A stretch of DNA of 64,000 nt from Pseudomonas sp. B33.4 (GCF_034555375.1 NZ_CP140706.1:1293001-1357000); one strand, 5' to 3'. Positions 49,570-57,691 are shown, numbered from the stretch's first letter. Notes: generated by a model from the sequence alone, not told the origin. Program-made: numbers and translations.

Positions 49570-49995
49570 ATGAAACGTTTCTATAGCCGAACCACCGGCA
49601 ACACCTATTTGTCGGGTTATCACACCAGCCTTCCGGACGATGCCGTTGAAATCGACGAGGCGCGTTATGAGTCGGTCATCGCAAATCCTGTAGCGGGTAC
49701 CGAGCGATCCCATGACGAGCAAGGTCTGCCGATCCTGGTCGAGATGACAGCTCTTTCAGATGAGCAAACTTCGGCCGAAGCCAAGGCGTGGCGCGATCAG
49801 GAATTCAACCGGGTTGCCTGGTTGCGCGATCGCCACCGTGACGAAGTGGAGCTAATGAAGGCCACCACGCTGTCCGACGCTGAATATCTGACGCTGCTGA
49901 CTTACCTGCAGGCGCTGCGCAAGTGGCCCCAGGCGAAGAAATTTCCCGCCAAACGCTCTCGACCGAAAAAGCCTGCCTGGATGACTGCCGAGTGA
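49570..49995 (+). CDS. Module 2: fibre chaperone A
   Basis: The 141-residue protein (MKRFYSRTTGNTYLSGYHTS) has the helical C-terminal chaperone pattern WRDQEFNRVAWLRDRHRDEV, TTLSDAEYLTLLTYLQALRK and RPKKPAWM. It should fold fibre A. C and D chaperones share this C-terminal type. Confidence 0.85.
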   Translation: MKRFYSRTTGNTYLSGYHTSLPDDAVEIDEARYESVIANPVAGTERSHDEQGLPILVEMTALSDEQTSAEAKAWRDQEFNRVAWLRDRHRDEVELMKATTLSDAEYLTLLTYLQALRKWPQAKKFPAKRSRPKKPAWMTAE

Positions 49996-50052
49996 CTGGA
50001 TGCTGCTTTGTCGGCATCGCCTATCAATATTCCAGGTATAGGAAAAACAATT

Positions 50053-51132
50053 ATGGATTATCCAAAAAGTGTCCCCAGCGTTGGCTTGATCGATGGTCGT
50101 TTCGTCGATGAAAACCCGGTGGCGGGTACGCCGGGATCGTTGATTCCGGCGGTGTGGGGCAACAGTGTGACTCAGGAAATTCTGAGTGTGATTACAGGGG
50201 GTGGGTTGGTGGCCTCAGAGGCGGACACCACTCAGTTGTTCAAGGCGATTCAGTCAATTGTCGGCAACGCCAGCCCGATGCGTTCGGTGATTACTCGGGT
50301 TGGAGCGTCCAGGTCATTGACCACCGATGAGTTGGGCTTGGTTCTGATCGATGCCGGGGCCAGCGCATTGACCGTCAGTTTGCCTCCAGCCAATACCAGC
50401 CTTGGGGTGTGTGACGTCATTATGCGGCGCGTCGATAACAGCGGTAACCGCTTGGTCGTGAGAAGTGCAAGCGGCGATGCGATCAAGTTTCACACCCACC
50501 TGAATGCTTCGGGTTATCCGTTTCTCGTATTGATGGGAGCCGGTGACTGGTGGCACTTGCGCAGTGACACAGCGGGTAATTGGTGGCCGATCGGTCGTCT
50601 GGACGGTTCGTCACTCGGGTACGTAGCCTTCGAGACCACTCTGGCTGTGCTGCCCGGTGGCTATGCCGCATTGAATGGTTCCGTACTGAATCGCTCGGAA
50701 TGGCCGTGGCTCTGGGACCACGCGCAGCAGTCGGGCATGTTGCGTTCCGAGGCGGATCGTGGCGGTGCGTGGACGCCTGGAGACGGCGCCACGACTTTTC
50801 GCCTGCCAGAAGCCCGTGGTGAATTCTTGCGCGTCCTGGCCGAAGGCGGTTTGGTCGATACCGGTCGTGCGGCGGGATCCTGGCAAAAAGGCTCGTTGGT
50901 TCAGGGGGACAACGGCGTCGCCGACAATATTTTGTTTGCGACAAACATCATTTCCCAGAAAGCCCAGCTGGGTTTCGATATGGGCAACTACGCCGATTAC
51001 GCCGGCGCCACCGTCAAATACATCACACCTGCTGCGCCGATTACGCCAATCGCCGATTCAGAACTGCTGAACCACGGCGGTATCACGCGTCCTCGAAATA
51101 TTGCTTATCCGGGTCGAATCAAACTTGTCTGA
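50053..51132 (+). CDS. Module 2: tail fibre B (tail-collar type)
   Basis: The 359-residue fibre has the shared anchor (MDYPKSVPSVGLIDGRFVDE, GTPGSLIPAVWGNSVTQEIL). A beta-rich stem follows (TDELGLVLIDAGASALTVSL), then a phage tail-collar domain (ALNGSVLNRSEWPWLWDHAQ near residue 213, GATTFRLPEARGEFLRVLAE near 250) and the end GGITRPRNIAYPGRIKLV. The collar-type tip differs from A, C, D and E. ATG 50053 is chosen because it aligns with the other anchors. Confidence 0.9.
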   Translation: MDYPKSVPSVGLIDGRFVDENPVAGTPGSLIPAVWGNSVTQEILSVITGGGLVASEADTTQLFKAIQSIVGNASPMRSVITRVGASRSLTTDELGLVLIDAGASALTVSLPPANTSLGVCDVIMRRVDNSGNRLVVRSASGDAIKFHTHLNASGYPFLVLMGAGDWWHLRSDTAGNWWPIGRLDGSSLGYVAFETTLAVLPGGYAALNGSVLNRSEWPWLWDHAQQSGMLRSEADRGGAWTPGDGATTFRLPEARGEFLRVLAEGGLVDTGRAAGSWQKGSLVQGDNGVADNILFATNIISQKAQLGFDMGNYADYAGATVKYITPAAPITPIADSELLNHGGITRPRNIAYPGRIKLV

Positions 51133-51139
51133 GGTGCTC

Positions 51140-51706
51140 ATGTTTAATTATCTGATTGATCATCTGGGCTGTTTGACCGGCCCTGTCGAGTTTGACGTCA
51201 CCCCCGGTCTTGGTGTTCAGCTGCCGAGTAATGCCGTTCAACTTTCATTCGAGCTGCCATCGCCCGAAAGCGGGCGAGTATGGGCACTGGTTAACAATGT
51301 TCCTCGAGAGCTGACAGACCGGCGCGGTGTGGTTTACCGCAAAAACGATGGAGTCAGGCAAATATGGACCGAACTGGGAGAGTTGCCAGACACCCTGACC
51401 GCCCAGTCGTGGCCAGGGGAGTTCCATGTCTGGCGCGACAACGCCTGGGTACAGGATGAGCAGACTCGCTTGGCGAGCGTAAGACAGCAATGCCTCAATC
51501 AGCGTGACGCAGTGCTACGCGATGCCGTACTGCGCATCGCACCCCTGCAATACGCCGAAGACATTGGCGATGCCAGCCATGACGAACAACTGCTGCTGAT
51601 CGAGTGGAAGCTCTACAGCGTCGAGCTGAACCGCATCGAAAAACAGGCCGGTTTCCCCGATGAAATTACCTGGCCGGTCGCACCCGGCGCAACCGTAGCC
51701 AACTGA
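51140..51706 (+). CDS. Module 2: fibre chaperone B
   Basis: The 188-residue protein is the longest chaperone of the array: MFNYLIDHLGCLTGPVEFDV, LPDTLTAQSWPGEFHVWRDN, and a C-terminus LLLIEWKLYSVELNRIEKQA then GFPDEITWPVAP. This C-terminal type is shared with the three orphan proteins at 25032-26529 and not with chaperones A, C and D. Confidence 0.82.
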   Translation: MFNYLIDHLGCLTGPVEFDVTPGLGVQLPSNAVQLSFELPSPESGRVWALVNNVPRELTDRRGVVYRKNDGVRQIWTELGELPDTLTAQSWPGEFHVWRDNAWVQDEQTRLASVRQQCLNQRDAVLRDAVLRIAPLQYAEDIGDASHDEQLLLIEWKLYSVELNRIEKQAGFPDEITWPVAPGATVAN

Positions 51707-51728
51707 TTTCAGCACAGGAAGCAGTGCA

Positions 51729-52655
51729 ATGGATTATCCAAAAACTATCCCCGGCGTGGGACTGGTCAACGACGGCTTCGTCGATGAAAACCCGCTCGCC
51801 GGGACACCGGGATCATTGATTCCCGCGGCGTGGGGCAACAGCGTCACGCAAGAAATTCTCAACGCGATCAAGGCCGCCGGATTGATACCGGATGAAGCCA
51901 GAACCGATCAGCTGGCCAGCGCAATCGGTGCACTGGTCGACTTCAATAAACTAAAAAATACCCCAACCACGTTGGTCGGTTATCGCATCACCGATGCGGT
52001 GGGGCGGTTGCTGGCAGTCAGGCAGATCGAGACGGTCGGGATCACGGTTTACAAGCCCAACCCGAGGGCCAAACGGATTCGTGTGCGGCTGGTCGGGGCG
52101 GGTGGATCTGGCGGTGGTTGTGCAACTGTCGCCGCCGGTAATCTGCGTCTCGGTGGCGGCGGTGGGTCGGGGGCCTATGCGGAGAGTCTTTATGACGTGA
52201 CGCCCCAGATGCTTGCCGGTGTGCCCGTTTCTTTGGGGGCGGGTGGACCTGCCAGCACTACGATGGGGCTGGCAGGCGGTGGGGCTTCCTTCGGCTCCTA
52301 CATGAGCGCTGCAGGAGGCGCCGGTGCACAGATCCTGAACATCGATACGACAACCTCTTCCTCAGGGTACGTTCAGGGTGGGACTGGAGGACAAGACGCC
52401 GTGGGCGGCAACCTTGCCAATGCACGGGGTCACACCGGTGGCTACGCGATGTTCAACGGCAATTGGGGAATGCTCTCCGGAGGCGGAGCGGCGAGCCCGT
52501 TCGACGGTGGCGGCCCGTACAGGGGCGTACACAATCCTGGTTTCGCTGGCGTCCGAGGCTCGGGAGGCAGTGGCTCTTGTTCGTCCAATCCTTCGAGTTC
52601 ATTCGTCAGTGGCGCCGGCGGCAACGCCTTCTGTGAAATCTGGGAGTACGAGTAA
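51729..52655 (+). CDS. Module 2: tail fibre C (glycine-rich tip)
   Basis: The 308-residue fibre has the anchor MDYPKTIPGVGLVNDGFVDE, a short stem and, from residue ~105, a glycine-rich domain (RIRVRLVGAGGSGGG, LRLGGGGGSGAYAESLYDVT, SCSSNPSSSFVSGAGGNAFC) ending CEIWEYE. Such glycine-rich domains in phage adhesins can form stacked polyglycine-II sheets that expose receptor-binding loops. Fibre E has the same tip class with different loops. The stop overlaps its chaperone as taatg. Confidence 0.87.
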   Translation: MDYPKTIPGVGLVNDGFVDENPLAGTPGSLIPAAWGNSVTQEILNAIKAAGLIPDEARTDQLASAIGALVDFNKLKNTPTTLVGYRITDAVGRLLAVRQIETVGITVYKPNPRAKRIRVRLVGAGGSGGGCATVAAGNLRLGGGGGSGAYAESLYDVTPQMLAGVPVSLGAGGPASTTMGLAGGGASFGSYMSAAGGAGAQILNIDTTTSSSGYVQGGTGGQDAVGGNLANARGHTGGYAMFNGNWGMLSGGGAASPFDGGGPYRGVHNPGFAGVRGSGGSGSCSSNPSSSFVSGAGGNAFCEIWEYE

Positions 52656-53122
52656 TGGCCCGTTATGCACGACTGGAAAACGGTATCGCGATCGAACTGA
52701 TCGATACCGGTGAGTACGCAATCACTCAACTGTATGCACCGGCTTTTGTCGAGGCGATGGTGCAGGTGCCGGAGGGCATGCACCTTGAGATCGGCGCACC
52801 CATCAGTGAACTGCGCCATGAGGTCACACCGTTGCCGGACATGGGCAAGTCTGTGGTCATTCCTGAAACGGTGGTCGAGGAGCAAGAGCCTTTGGCAGCA
52901 GCGCGCACCTGGCGTCAGTCCAGTCTGTCGGCCACCGAATGGCGGGTGACGCGGCATCGCGACGAGCAGGCGCTGGGGCGTGGGACGACGCTCAAGGCCG
53001 CGCAGTATCTGGAGTTGCTGGAATACCGCCAGGCGCTGCGCGACTGGCCTGATTCAAGCCAGTTTCCTTCGGCCGTTTCCCGGCCTTCGGCCCCCGAGTG
53101 GCTCGCCGCTGATGTTGGCTAG
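52655..53122 (+). CDS. Module 2: fibre chaperone C
   Basis: The 155-residue protein (MARYARLENGIAIELIDTGE) has the C-terminal chaperone pattern WRQSSLSATEWRVTRHRDEQ, GTTLKAAQYLELLEYRQALR then DWPDSSQFP, RPSAPEWLA, closely matching chaperone D. It overlaps fibre C by one base. Confidence 0.85.
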   Translation: MARYARLENGIAIELIDTGEYAITQLYAPAFVEAMVQVPEGMHLEIGAPISELRHEVTPLPDMGKSVVIPETVVEEQEPLAAARTWRQSSLSATEWRVTRHRDEQALGRGTTLKAAQYLELLEYRQALRDWPDSSQFPSAVSRPSAPEWLAADVG

Positions 53123-53163
53123 CGCCATCAAGTTGCATGTGTTTTCCGAACAGGAGATGAGTA

Positions 53164-54060
53164 ATGGATTATCCAAAAAGTGTTCCCAGTGCGGGTCTGG
53201 TGGACGGCAAGTTTGTCGATGAGGATCCGGTAGCGGGTAAACCGGGATCGTTGATTCCGGCGAGTTGGGGGAACGGCGTCACGCAGGAGTTACTGAAGGT
53301 CATCCAGACTGCCGGTCTTACGCCTGCAGAGTCCGCCAATGATCAACTGTTGGGGGCTTTACGCAGTAACAGGTTATTTGTGACTGCGCCGCAATTCGAC
53401 AGTGGCAAATCGGTTGCAACGACTGAATTCGTAACCCGAACCGGTTTGCAGTTTTCCGGTTTCGCGTCCTATGGAGTGAGCACAGTTCTGAGCGCTGCCA
53501 ATATCGGTGGAGTCGCCAGCTTTGCGAGTAACTCGCCGATCACGGCGACGTTGCCTTCAGTCAACGGAATTGCCCACGCCAGTACCCTTCACGTGATCAA
53601 TGCGGGCACCGGTATTTTAACGATCAGTCCGGCAGCCAATGAACAGATCGAAACCTGTAATGGCACATTCGGACCGCTGAAGCTGGATCTTGGTGATTCC
53701 GCTTATCTGATCAAGCTGAGCAATCAGTGGCGTTTATATGGGGGATCGGTCAGCGATAGGTATGCCACAGCGCATTCCGGTGTCGTAGGCAACGTCGGTT
53801 ATCAACGCTATCCCAGCGGTAACATCGACCAGTGGGATGTTGGCACCACGGATGCCAAAGGCGAAGTTAATGTCAGTTTTCCTATCTCTTTTCCCAACGC
53901 GTTTTCATCGATCGTGGCCATCCACTCGGGGGGCGACGGCGCGATGGTCATCATGCTCTCCACCTCTGCGACGAAACAGGGCTGCCGGCTGAAGGTCCGT
54001 AGCTACACCGGTGAAGTCAGTGCGAACTGGGGTGTTTTTTTTCTTGCAAAGGGCTACTGA
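53164..54060 (+). CDS. Module 2: tail fibre D
   Basis: The 298-residue fibre has the anchor MDYPKSVPSAGLVDGKFVDE, GKPGSLIPASWGNGVTQELL. A middle domain follows (ANIGGVASFASNSPITATLP, INAGTGILTISPAANEQIET), then a C-terminal knob (GNVGYQRYPSGNIDQWDVGT, PISFPNAFSSIVAIHSGGDG, FFLAKGY) of the gp53-like type. The chaperone gene starts on the base after the stop. Confidence 0.88.
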   Translation: MDYPKSVPSAGLVDGKFVDEDPVAGKPGSLIPASWGNGVTQELLKVIQTAGLTPAESANDQLLGALRSNRLFVTAPQFDSGKSVATTEFVTRTGLQFSGFASYGVSTVLSAANIGGVASFASNSPITATLPSVNGIAHASTLHVINAGTGILTISPAANEQIETCNGTFGPLKLDLGDSAYLIKLSNQWRLYGGSVSDRYATAHSGVVGNVGYQRYPSGNIDQWDVGTTDAKGEVNVSFPISFPNAFSSIVAIHSGGDGAMVIMLSTSATKQGCRLKVRSYTGEVSANWGVFFLAKGY

Positions 54061-54507
54061 ATGAATCCGTTCAATGTTTTGTTTAGCGCCAGTACCCGGG
54101 GCGCCTATGTGCCGGGTATCAACTCAACGGATATTCCCGACGACGTTATCGAAATTCCTCAGGGTTACTGGATCTCGCTGCTGCAGCAGATGGCGGTCAC
54201 CCCGAAAGTGATTGGCGTGCGTGCCGATAACGGCTATCCGGTTCTGGTCGATCCACCACCGCCTTCACCGGATGAAGCTGCTGACATCGAGCGCTCGTGG
54301 CGTACGGCGCAACTCGCCGCCACCGACGGTCTGGTGGCCCGTGATCGTGATGAGCTGGAGGACGGCGGCGGTACCACATTGACCACCGGGCAATACGCCG
54401 AATTGCAAACCTATCGCCGTGAATTGCGGGACTGGCCGCAGGGTTCTTTTTTTCCGTTCAGCGAGCATCGGCCGATTGCGCCGAAGTGGTTGGCTGCTGC
54501 GCTGTAA
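54061..54507 (+). CDS. Module 2: fibre chaperone D
   Basis: The 148-residue protein (MNPFNVLFSASTRGAYVPGI, NSTDIPDDVIEIPQGYWISL) carries the chaperone C-terminus WRTAQLAATDGLVARDRDEL, GTTLTTGQYAELQTYRRELR then DWPQGSFFPF, RPIAPKWLAAAL. Its N-terminal part resembles chaperone A (opening FYSRTTGNTYLSGYH...PDDAVEI), while its C-terminal part is nearer to C. Confidence 0.85.
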   Translation: MNPFNVLFSASTRGAYVPGINSTDIPDDVIEIPQGYWISLLQQMAVTPKVIGVRADNGYPVLVDPPPPSPDEAADIERSWRTAQLAATDGLVARDRDELEDGGGTTLTTGQYAELQTYRRELRDWPQGSFFPFSEHRPIAPKWLAAAL

Positions 54508-54525
54508 GTCATCAGGGAAGTTGAA

Positions 54526-55686
54526 ATGGACTATCCAAAAAGCGTTCCCAGTGTTGGGCTGGTGAATGGCAAATTTGTCAATGAAGACGTCGTCGCGGGA
54601 TTGCCCGGATCGTTGATCCCGGCGACCTGGGGCAACAGCGTTACCGATGAATTATTGAACGTCCTCAAATCCGCCGGCCTTGAGCCGAGCGAAGCCGATG
54701 CAACCCAGTTGTTGCAAGCGGTGAAAAAACTCAGTCAGGCAGGTGAAGACAAACATGCCGCTGACATCGGCGCCGCCAATCTCTACATGGCTAATTATGT
54801 GCCTGCCGTCACCGCATTGAAGGACGGCTTGGCGCTGCGCTTTACTGCCGGTAATGCCAATACCGGGGCGAGTACGTTTGCACCGAACGGGTTGATGCCC
54901 AAGCCGATGGTCAGTCTTGCAGCGAGTGCATTGCGCCCTGCAGAGATTGTCGGCGGTAGTGTGTGTTCGGTGGTGTACAGCGCAGCACTGGATAGTTGGG
55001 TGCTGGTGTATGCGAGTGGTGGCAATGCTGCAAGTGGTCGGCTCCTGGGGATCAAGACGTTTACCGCATCCGGCAACTATGTGCCGTCAGTGGGAATGAA
55101 GAACGTATTGGTCACCATCGTCGGCGGAGGTGGTGGCAGCTCGGGAATCGGTGCGACGAACTCCACCCAGGTTTCCCTTACAGGCGGTGGCGCTTCCGGT
55201 AGCTACGCACAAGCCTGGTTATCATCTACCGCGATCGGGCAGAGCCAAATCATTACAGTGGGGGCCGGCGGCGCGGCGGGGGTTGTCGGCACAGGCGGGG
55301 GAAGTGGCGGAACAAGTTCGCTGGGTTCATTGGTTTCGGCCACTGGCGGTGGCGGGTCTCCCTGGAATTCTCCGCTCACGCTTCCTGGATTCGGCTTGTA
55401 TGTGGGTGGTTTTCCCAGCCAAACCTCAAGTGGCGGCAACATTGTCAATTCGGCAGGTGCGGCCGGCAACCCTGGGATGTGCCTCACCGGATCAACACTT
55501 GCCGGGCATGGCGCAAACTCACCACTTGGCAGTGGTGGTTATGCGAGCAGCGTTGCATTGAGTGTGGCTGCGCCTGGTTCCGGTTATGGCTCAGGCGCTG
55601 GCGGGATCGCTAACACAACCAATCAGCCTGGTAGATCGGGCGCAGCAGGCGCGTCCGGCGCCGTGATCATCTTCGAGTACGCCTGA
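54526..55686 (+). CDS. Module 2: tail fibre E (glycine-rich tip)
   Basis: The 386-residue fibre is the longest of the array. It has the anchor MDYPKSVPSVGLVNGKFVNE, a stem domain (AVTALKDGLALRFTAGNANT, LAASALRPAEIVGGSVCSVV) and a glycine-rich tip from residue ~175 (VLVTIVGGGGGSSGIGA, VGAGGAAGVVGTGGGSGGTS, GSGYGSGAGGIANTT) ending GAVIIFEYA. It shares tip class with fibre C. Its stop overlaps the next gene as tgatg. Confidence 0.88.
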   Translation: MDYPKSVPSVGLVNGKFVNEDVVAGLPGSLIPATWGNSVTDELLNVLKSAGLEPSEADATQLLQAVKKLSQAGEDKHAADIGAANLYMANYVPAVTALKDGLALRFTAGNANTGASTFAPNGLMPKPMVSLAASALRPAEIVGGSVCSVVYSAALDSWVLVYASGGNAASGRLLGIKTFTASGNYVPSVGMKNVLVTIVGGGGGSSGIGATNSTQVSLTGGGASGSYAQAWLSSTAIGQSQIITVGAGGAAGVVGTGGGSGGTSSLGSLVSATGGGGSPWNSPLTLPGFGLYVGGFPSQTSSGGNIVNSAGAAGNPGMCLTGSTLAGHGANSPLGSGGYASSVALSVAAPGSGYGSGAGGIANTTNQPGRSGAAGASGAVIIFEYA

Positions 55687-55940
55687 TGAAAACCTACGCA
55701 CGCATCACCCACAACACCGTGGTCGAACTGTTCTCGACCAACGGAAACATGGCCGAGATGTTTCATCCGGATCTGCTCTGGGTCGACATCACTGAAATCA
55801 CTCCGGCACCGCAAATCGACTGGACTGCCAATTTCGGCACACTCGGTTGGATGTTCACATCCCCCGAAGAACTTGCTCCGGAGAACTCTCTGAAAACTCT
55901 GGCAAGAAAATGGTTCACAGGTGTTGGTCGTCAACCGTGA
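55686..55940 (+). CDS. Module 2: short fibre chaperone E (N-terminal domain only)
   Basis: The 84-residue protein (MKTYARITHNTVVELFSTNG, HPDLLWVDITEI, IDWTANFGTLGWMFTSPEEL) matches the N-terminal half of the orphan proteins at 25032-26529 but stops where their C-terminal helical half would begin. No continuation was found in the other frames, so it is a truncated or naturally short version. It may act with a C-terminal half supplied in trans. Confidence 0.75.
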   Translation: MKTYARITHNTVVELFSTNGNMAEMFHPDLLWVDITEITPAPQIDWTANFGTLGWMFTSPEELAPENSLKTLARKWFTGVGRQP

Positions 55941-55976
55941 TTCAATCGGGGCAATATCCAGGGAGGATCAAGCATT

Positions 55977-56543
55977 ATGCAAATAACTGAAAACAACCTT
56001 ATCGACATCATGCCCAACGCCCGCTCCCAAGCGGGCGTTTTTGTTTCTGCACTCAACAGTGCCATGGCTCGGCGGCGTATCGACACGCCTAAACGTATTG
56101 CTGCGTTCCTTGCACAAGTCGGCCATGAGTCGGGGCAGTTGCGCTATGTGCGCGAACTGGGCAACAACCAATACCTGAGCAAATACGACACGGGTACGTT
56201 GGCCTTGCGTTTGGGCAATACACCGGAGGCCGATGGCGACGGGCAAAAATACCGAGGTCGCGGGTTGATTCAGATTACCGGCCGTTCGAATTACCGTCAG
56301 TGCAGCCTCGGTCTGTTCGGCGATGAGCGTCTGCTGTCGTTGCCCGAGTTGCTCGAACAACCGCAATGGGCCGCTGAGTCTGCCGCTTGGTTCTGGGAAC
56401 AGAACGGCTTGAACGAACTGGCCGATCGCGATCAGTTCAACACCATTACCCGTCGCATCAATGGTGGGTTGAACGGCTTGCAGGATCGCCTGGAAATCTG
56501 GGCGCGGGCGAGGGCGGTGCTATGCCAATCCCCTGGCGAGTGA
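55977..56543 (+). CDS. Endolysin (glycoside hydrolase family 19 type)
   Basis: The 188-residue enzyme should cut peptidoglycan to release the tailocins. The catalytic glutamate is in FLAQVGHESGQLRYVREL near residue 57, and the family signature KYRGRGLIQITGRSNYRQ lies near residue 92, followed by WAAESAAWFWEQNGLNELAD. There is no signal peptide, so export depends on the holin at 26671. A gggagg signal precedes the ATG. It overlaps the spanin gene by 22 bp. Confidence 0.92.
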   Translation: MQITENNLIDIMPNARSQAGVFVSALNSAMARRRIDTPKRIAAFLAQVGHESGQLRYVRELGNNQYLSKYDTGTLALRLGNTPEADGDGQKYRGRGLIQITGRSNYRQCSLGLFGDERLLSLPELLEQPQWAAESAAWFWEQNGLNELADRDQFNTITRRINGGLNGLQDRLEIWARARAVLCQSPGE

Positions 56544-57040
56544 TCGGCATCTTATTGCTGGCCGCTGCTGCTTTTGCTGCGGCGTGGCAGTTTCAGGAGT
56601 GGCGCTACGAGCGGCAATTGGCGGAGCAGGCACGGTTAAACGCCGAAGTCCTCAATCAACAGAATTTTGCTGCTGCCTCAGCGCAACAGGCTGAGCAGGA
56701 TAAACGCCTGGCGCTGGAGCAACGACTCGCCGCCAGTGAACAAACCCATTATCGAGCGCTGAGCGATGCCCAACGTGATCAGGATCGCCTGCGCGATCGC
56801 CTTGCCACTGCTGATGTGCGCCTGTCAGTCCTTCTCGACGCCAGCGACGTTGCCCCAGGCTGCAACATGCCAGCCACCACCGGCGCCGGCGGCGTGGATC
56901 ATGCAGCCGTACGCGCCCGACTTGACCCGGCGCATGCTCAACGAATTGTCGCCATCACCGACACCGGCGACCGTGGACTGATCGCCTTGCAGGCGTGTCA
57001 GGCGTATGTCAGAGCGCTGGCGCCTGCACATTTTGAATGA
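56522..57040 (+). CDS. Inner-membrane spanin (Rz-like)
   Basis: The 172-residue protein has one N-terminal membrane helix (residues 5-22, WRVIGILLLAAAAFAAAWQF) and a long periplasmic coiled coil (RQLAEQARLNAEVLNQQNFA ... RDQDRLRDRLATADVRLS), the layout of Rz (DUF2514/lysis protein). With the nested Rz1 lipoprotein it should fuse inner and outer membranes at lysis. It follows the endolysin in the standard endolysin-Rz-Rz1 order. Confidence 0.85.
   Translation: MPIPWRVIGILLLAAAAFAAAWQFQEWRYERQLAEQARLNAEVLNQQNFAAASAQQAEQDKRLALEQRLAASEQTHYRALSDAQRDQDRLRDRLATADVRLSVLLDASDVAPGCNMPATTGAGGVDHAAVRARLDPAHAQRIVAITDTGDRGLIALQACQAYVRALAPAHFE
56766..56981 (+). CDS. Outer-membrane spanin lipoprotein (Rz1-like), nested in Rz
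   Basis: The 71-residue frame lies entirely inside the Rz gene in another reading frame. It begins MPNVIRIACAIALPLLMCAC, a signal peptide with a lipobox (LMCAC) and lipidated Cys20. The mature part is proline-rich (PPPAPAAW, PSPTPATVD), as usual in Rz1. Nested Rz1 genes of this kind are well known in phages. Confidence 0.78.
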   Translation: MPNVIRIACAIALPLLMCACQSFSTPATLPQAATCQPPPAPAAWIMQPYAPDLTRRMLNELSPSPTPATVD

Positions 57041-57107
57041 GTCTGTGTATTGAAAGCGCAACCGGCTCGTGTACGGTGGAGGCATTCCACACGATCCGGA
57101 GTGCGCC

Positions 57108-57608
57108 GTGAAAGAGATCACCCAACTGGCTGCCGACCTTGGCCGACGCCTGCAACTGCTCAATGCCCACGTCACCACCGCCGAGTCCTGTACCGGTGGC
57201 GGCATCGCAGAAGCGATCACGCGGATCCCGGGCAGTTCGGCGTGGTTCGAGGCGGGCTACGTCACGTACTCCAACCGGCAGAAAACCCAGCAACTGAATG
57301 TGCCGGCCGAGTTGTTCGAAACGGTGGGCGCGGTCAGTCGCGAGGTGGTCGAAGCGATGGTGCGTGGTGCTCAGGACAAAAGCCTGGCGCGATTTGCCGT
57401 GGCGGTGAGTGGCGTGGCCGGCCCGGACGGTGGCTCGCCGAACAAACCGGTCGGCACGGTGTGGCTGGCCTGGGGCGTTGGCGAAACAGTCACCAGTGAG
57501 GTTCAGCACTTCCCCGGCAACCGCGATGAAGTCCGCCGACAAACGGTGAAGGCCGCGCTAGAGGGGCTCCTGCGACTAGCGGCACGAGAAATCGAAAATC
57601 AGGGGTAG
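57108..57608 (+). CDS. pncC: Nicotinamide-nucleotide amidase (CinA C-terminal domain)
   Basis: The 166-residue single-domain CinA/PncC protein deamidates NMN to nicotinate mononucleotide for NAD recycling. Family motifs are [53 protein letters not shown] and WLAW. The start is GTG at 57108 with ggag upstream. It lacks the N-terminal COG1058 domain, as in E. coli YgaD. It marks the right border of the tailocin locus and precedes recA by 83 bp. Confidence 0.95.
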   Translation: MKEITQLAADLGRRLQLLNAHVTTAESCTGGGIAEAITRIPGSSAWFEAGYVTYSNRQKTQQLNVPAELFETVGAVSREVVEAMVRGAQDKSLARFAVAVSGVAGPDGGSPNKPVGTVWLAWGVGETVTSEVQHFPGNRDEVRRQTVKAALEGLLRLAAREIENQG

Positions 57609-57633
57609 GCGATCCGCGAACGCTGTGGAATAA

Positions 57634-57653
57634 TACTGGCTACTTATACAGGT
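57634..57653 (+). promoter_or_regulatory. LexA (SOS) box of recA
   Basis: tactggctacttatacaggt contains ctg-N10-cag (57636-57651) with an A/T-rich right half, matching the SOS-box pattern. It is 39 bp before the recA ATG. Confidence 0.88.
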
Positions 57654-57691
57654 GTTGGCCGTCAGGCCTTATTGATTACGTGAGGACTTTA

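Noticed and set aside
23700..57100. Functional prophage
   Set aside because: No integrase, att repeats, replication, terminase, portal, capsid or head-completion genes were found; tail and lysis genes alone indicate tailocins.
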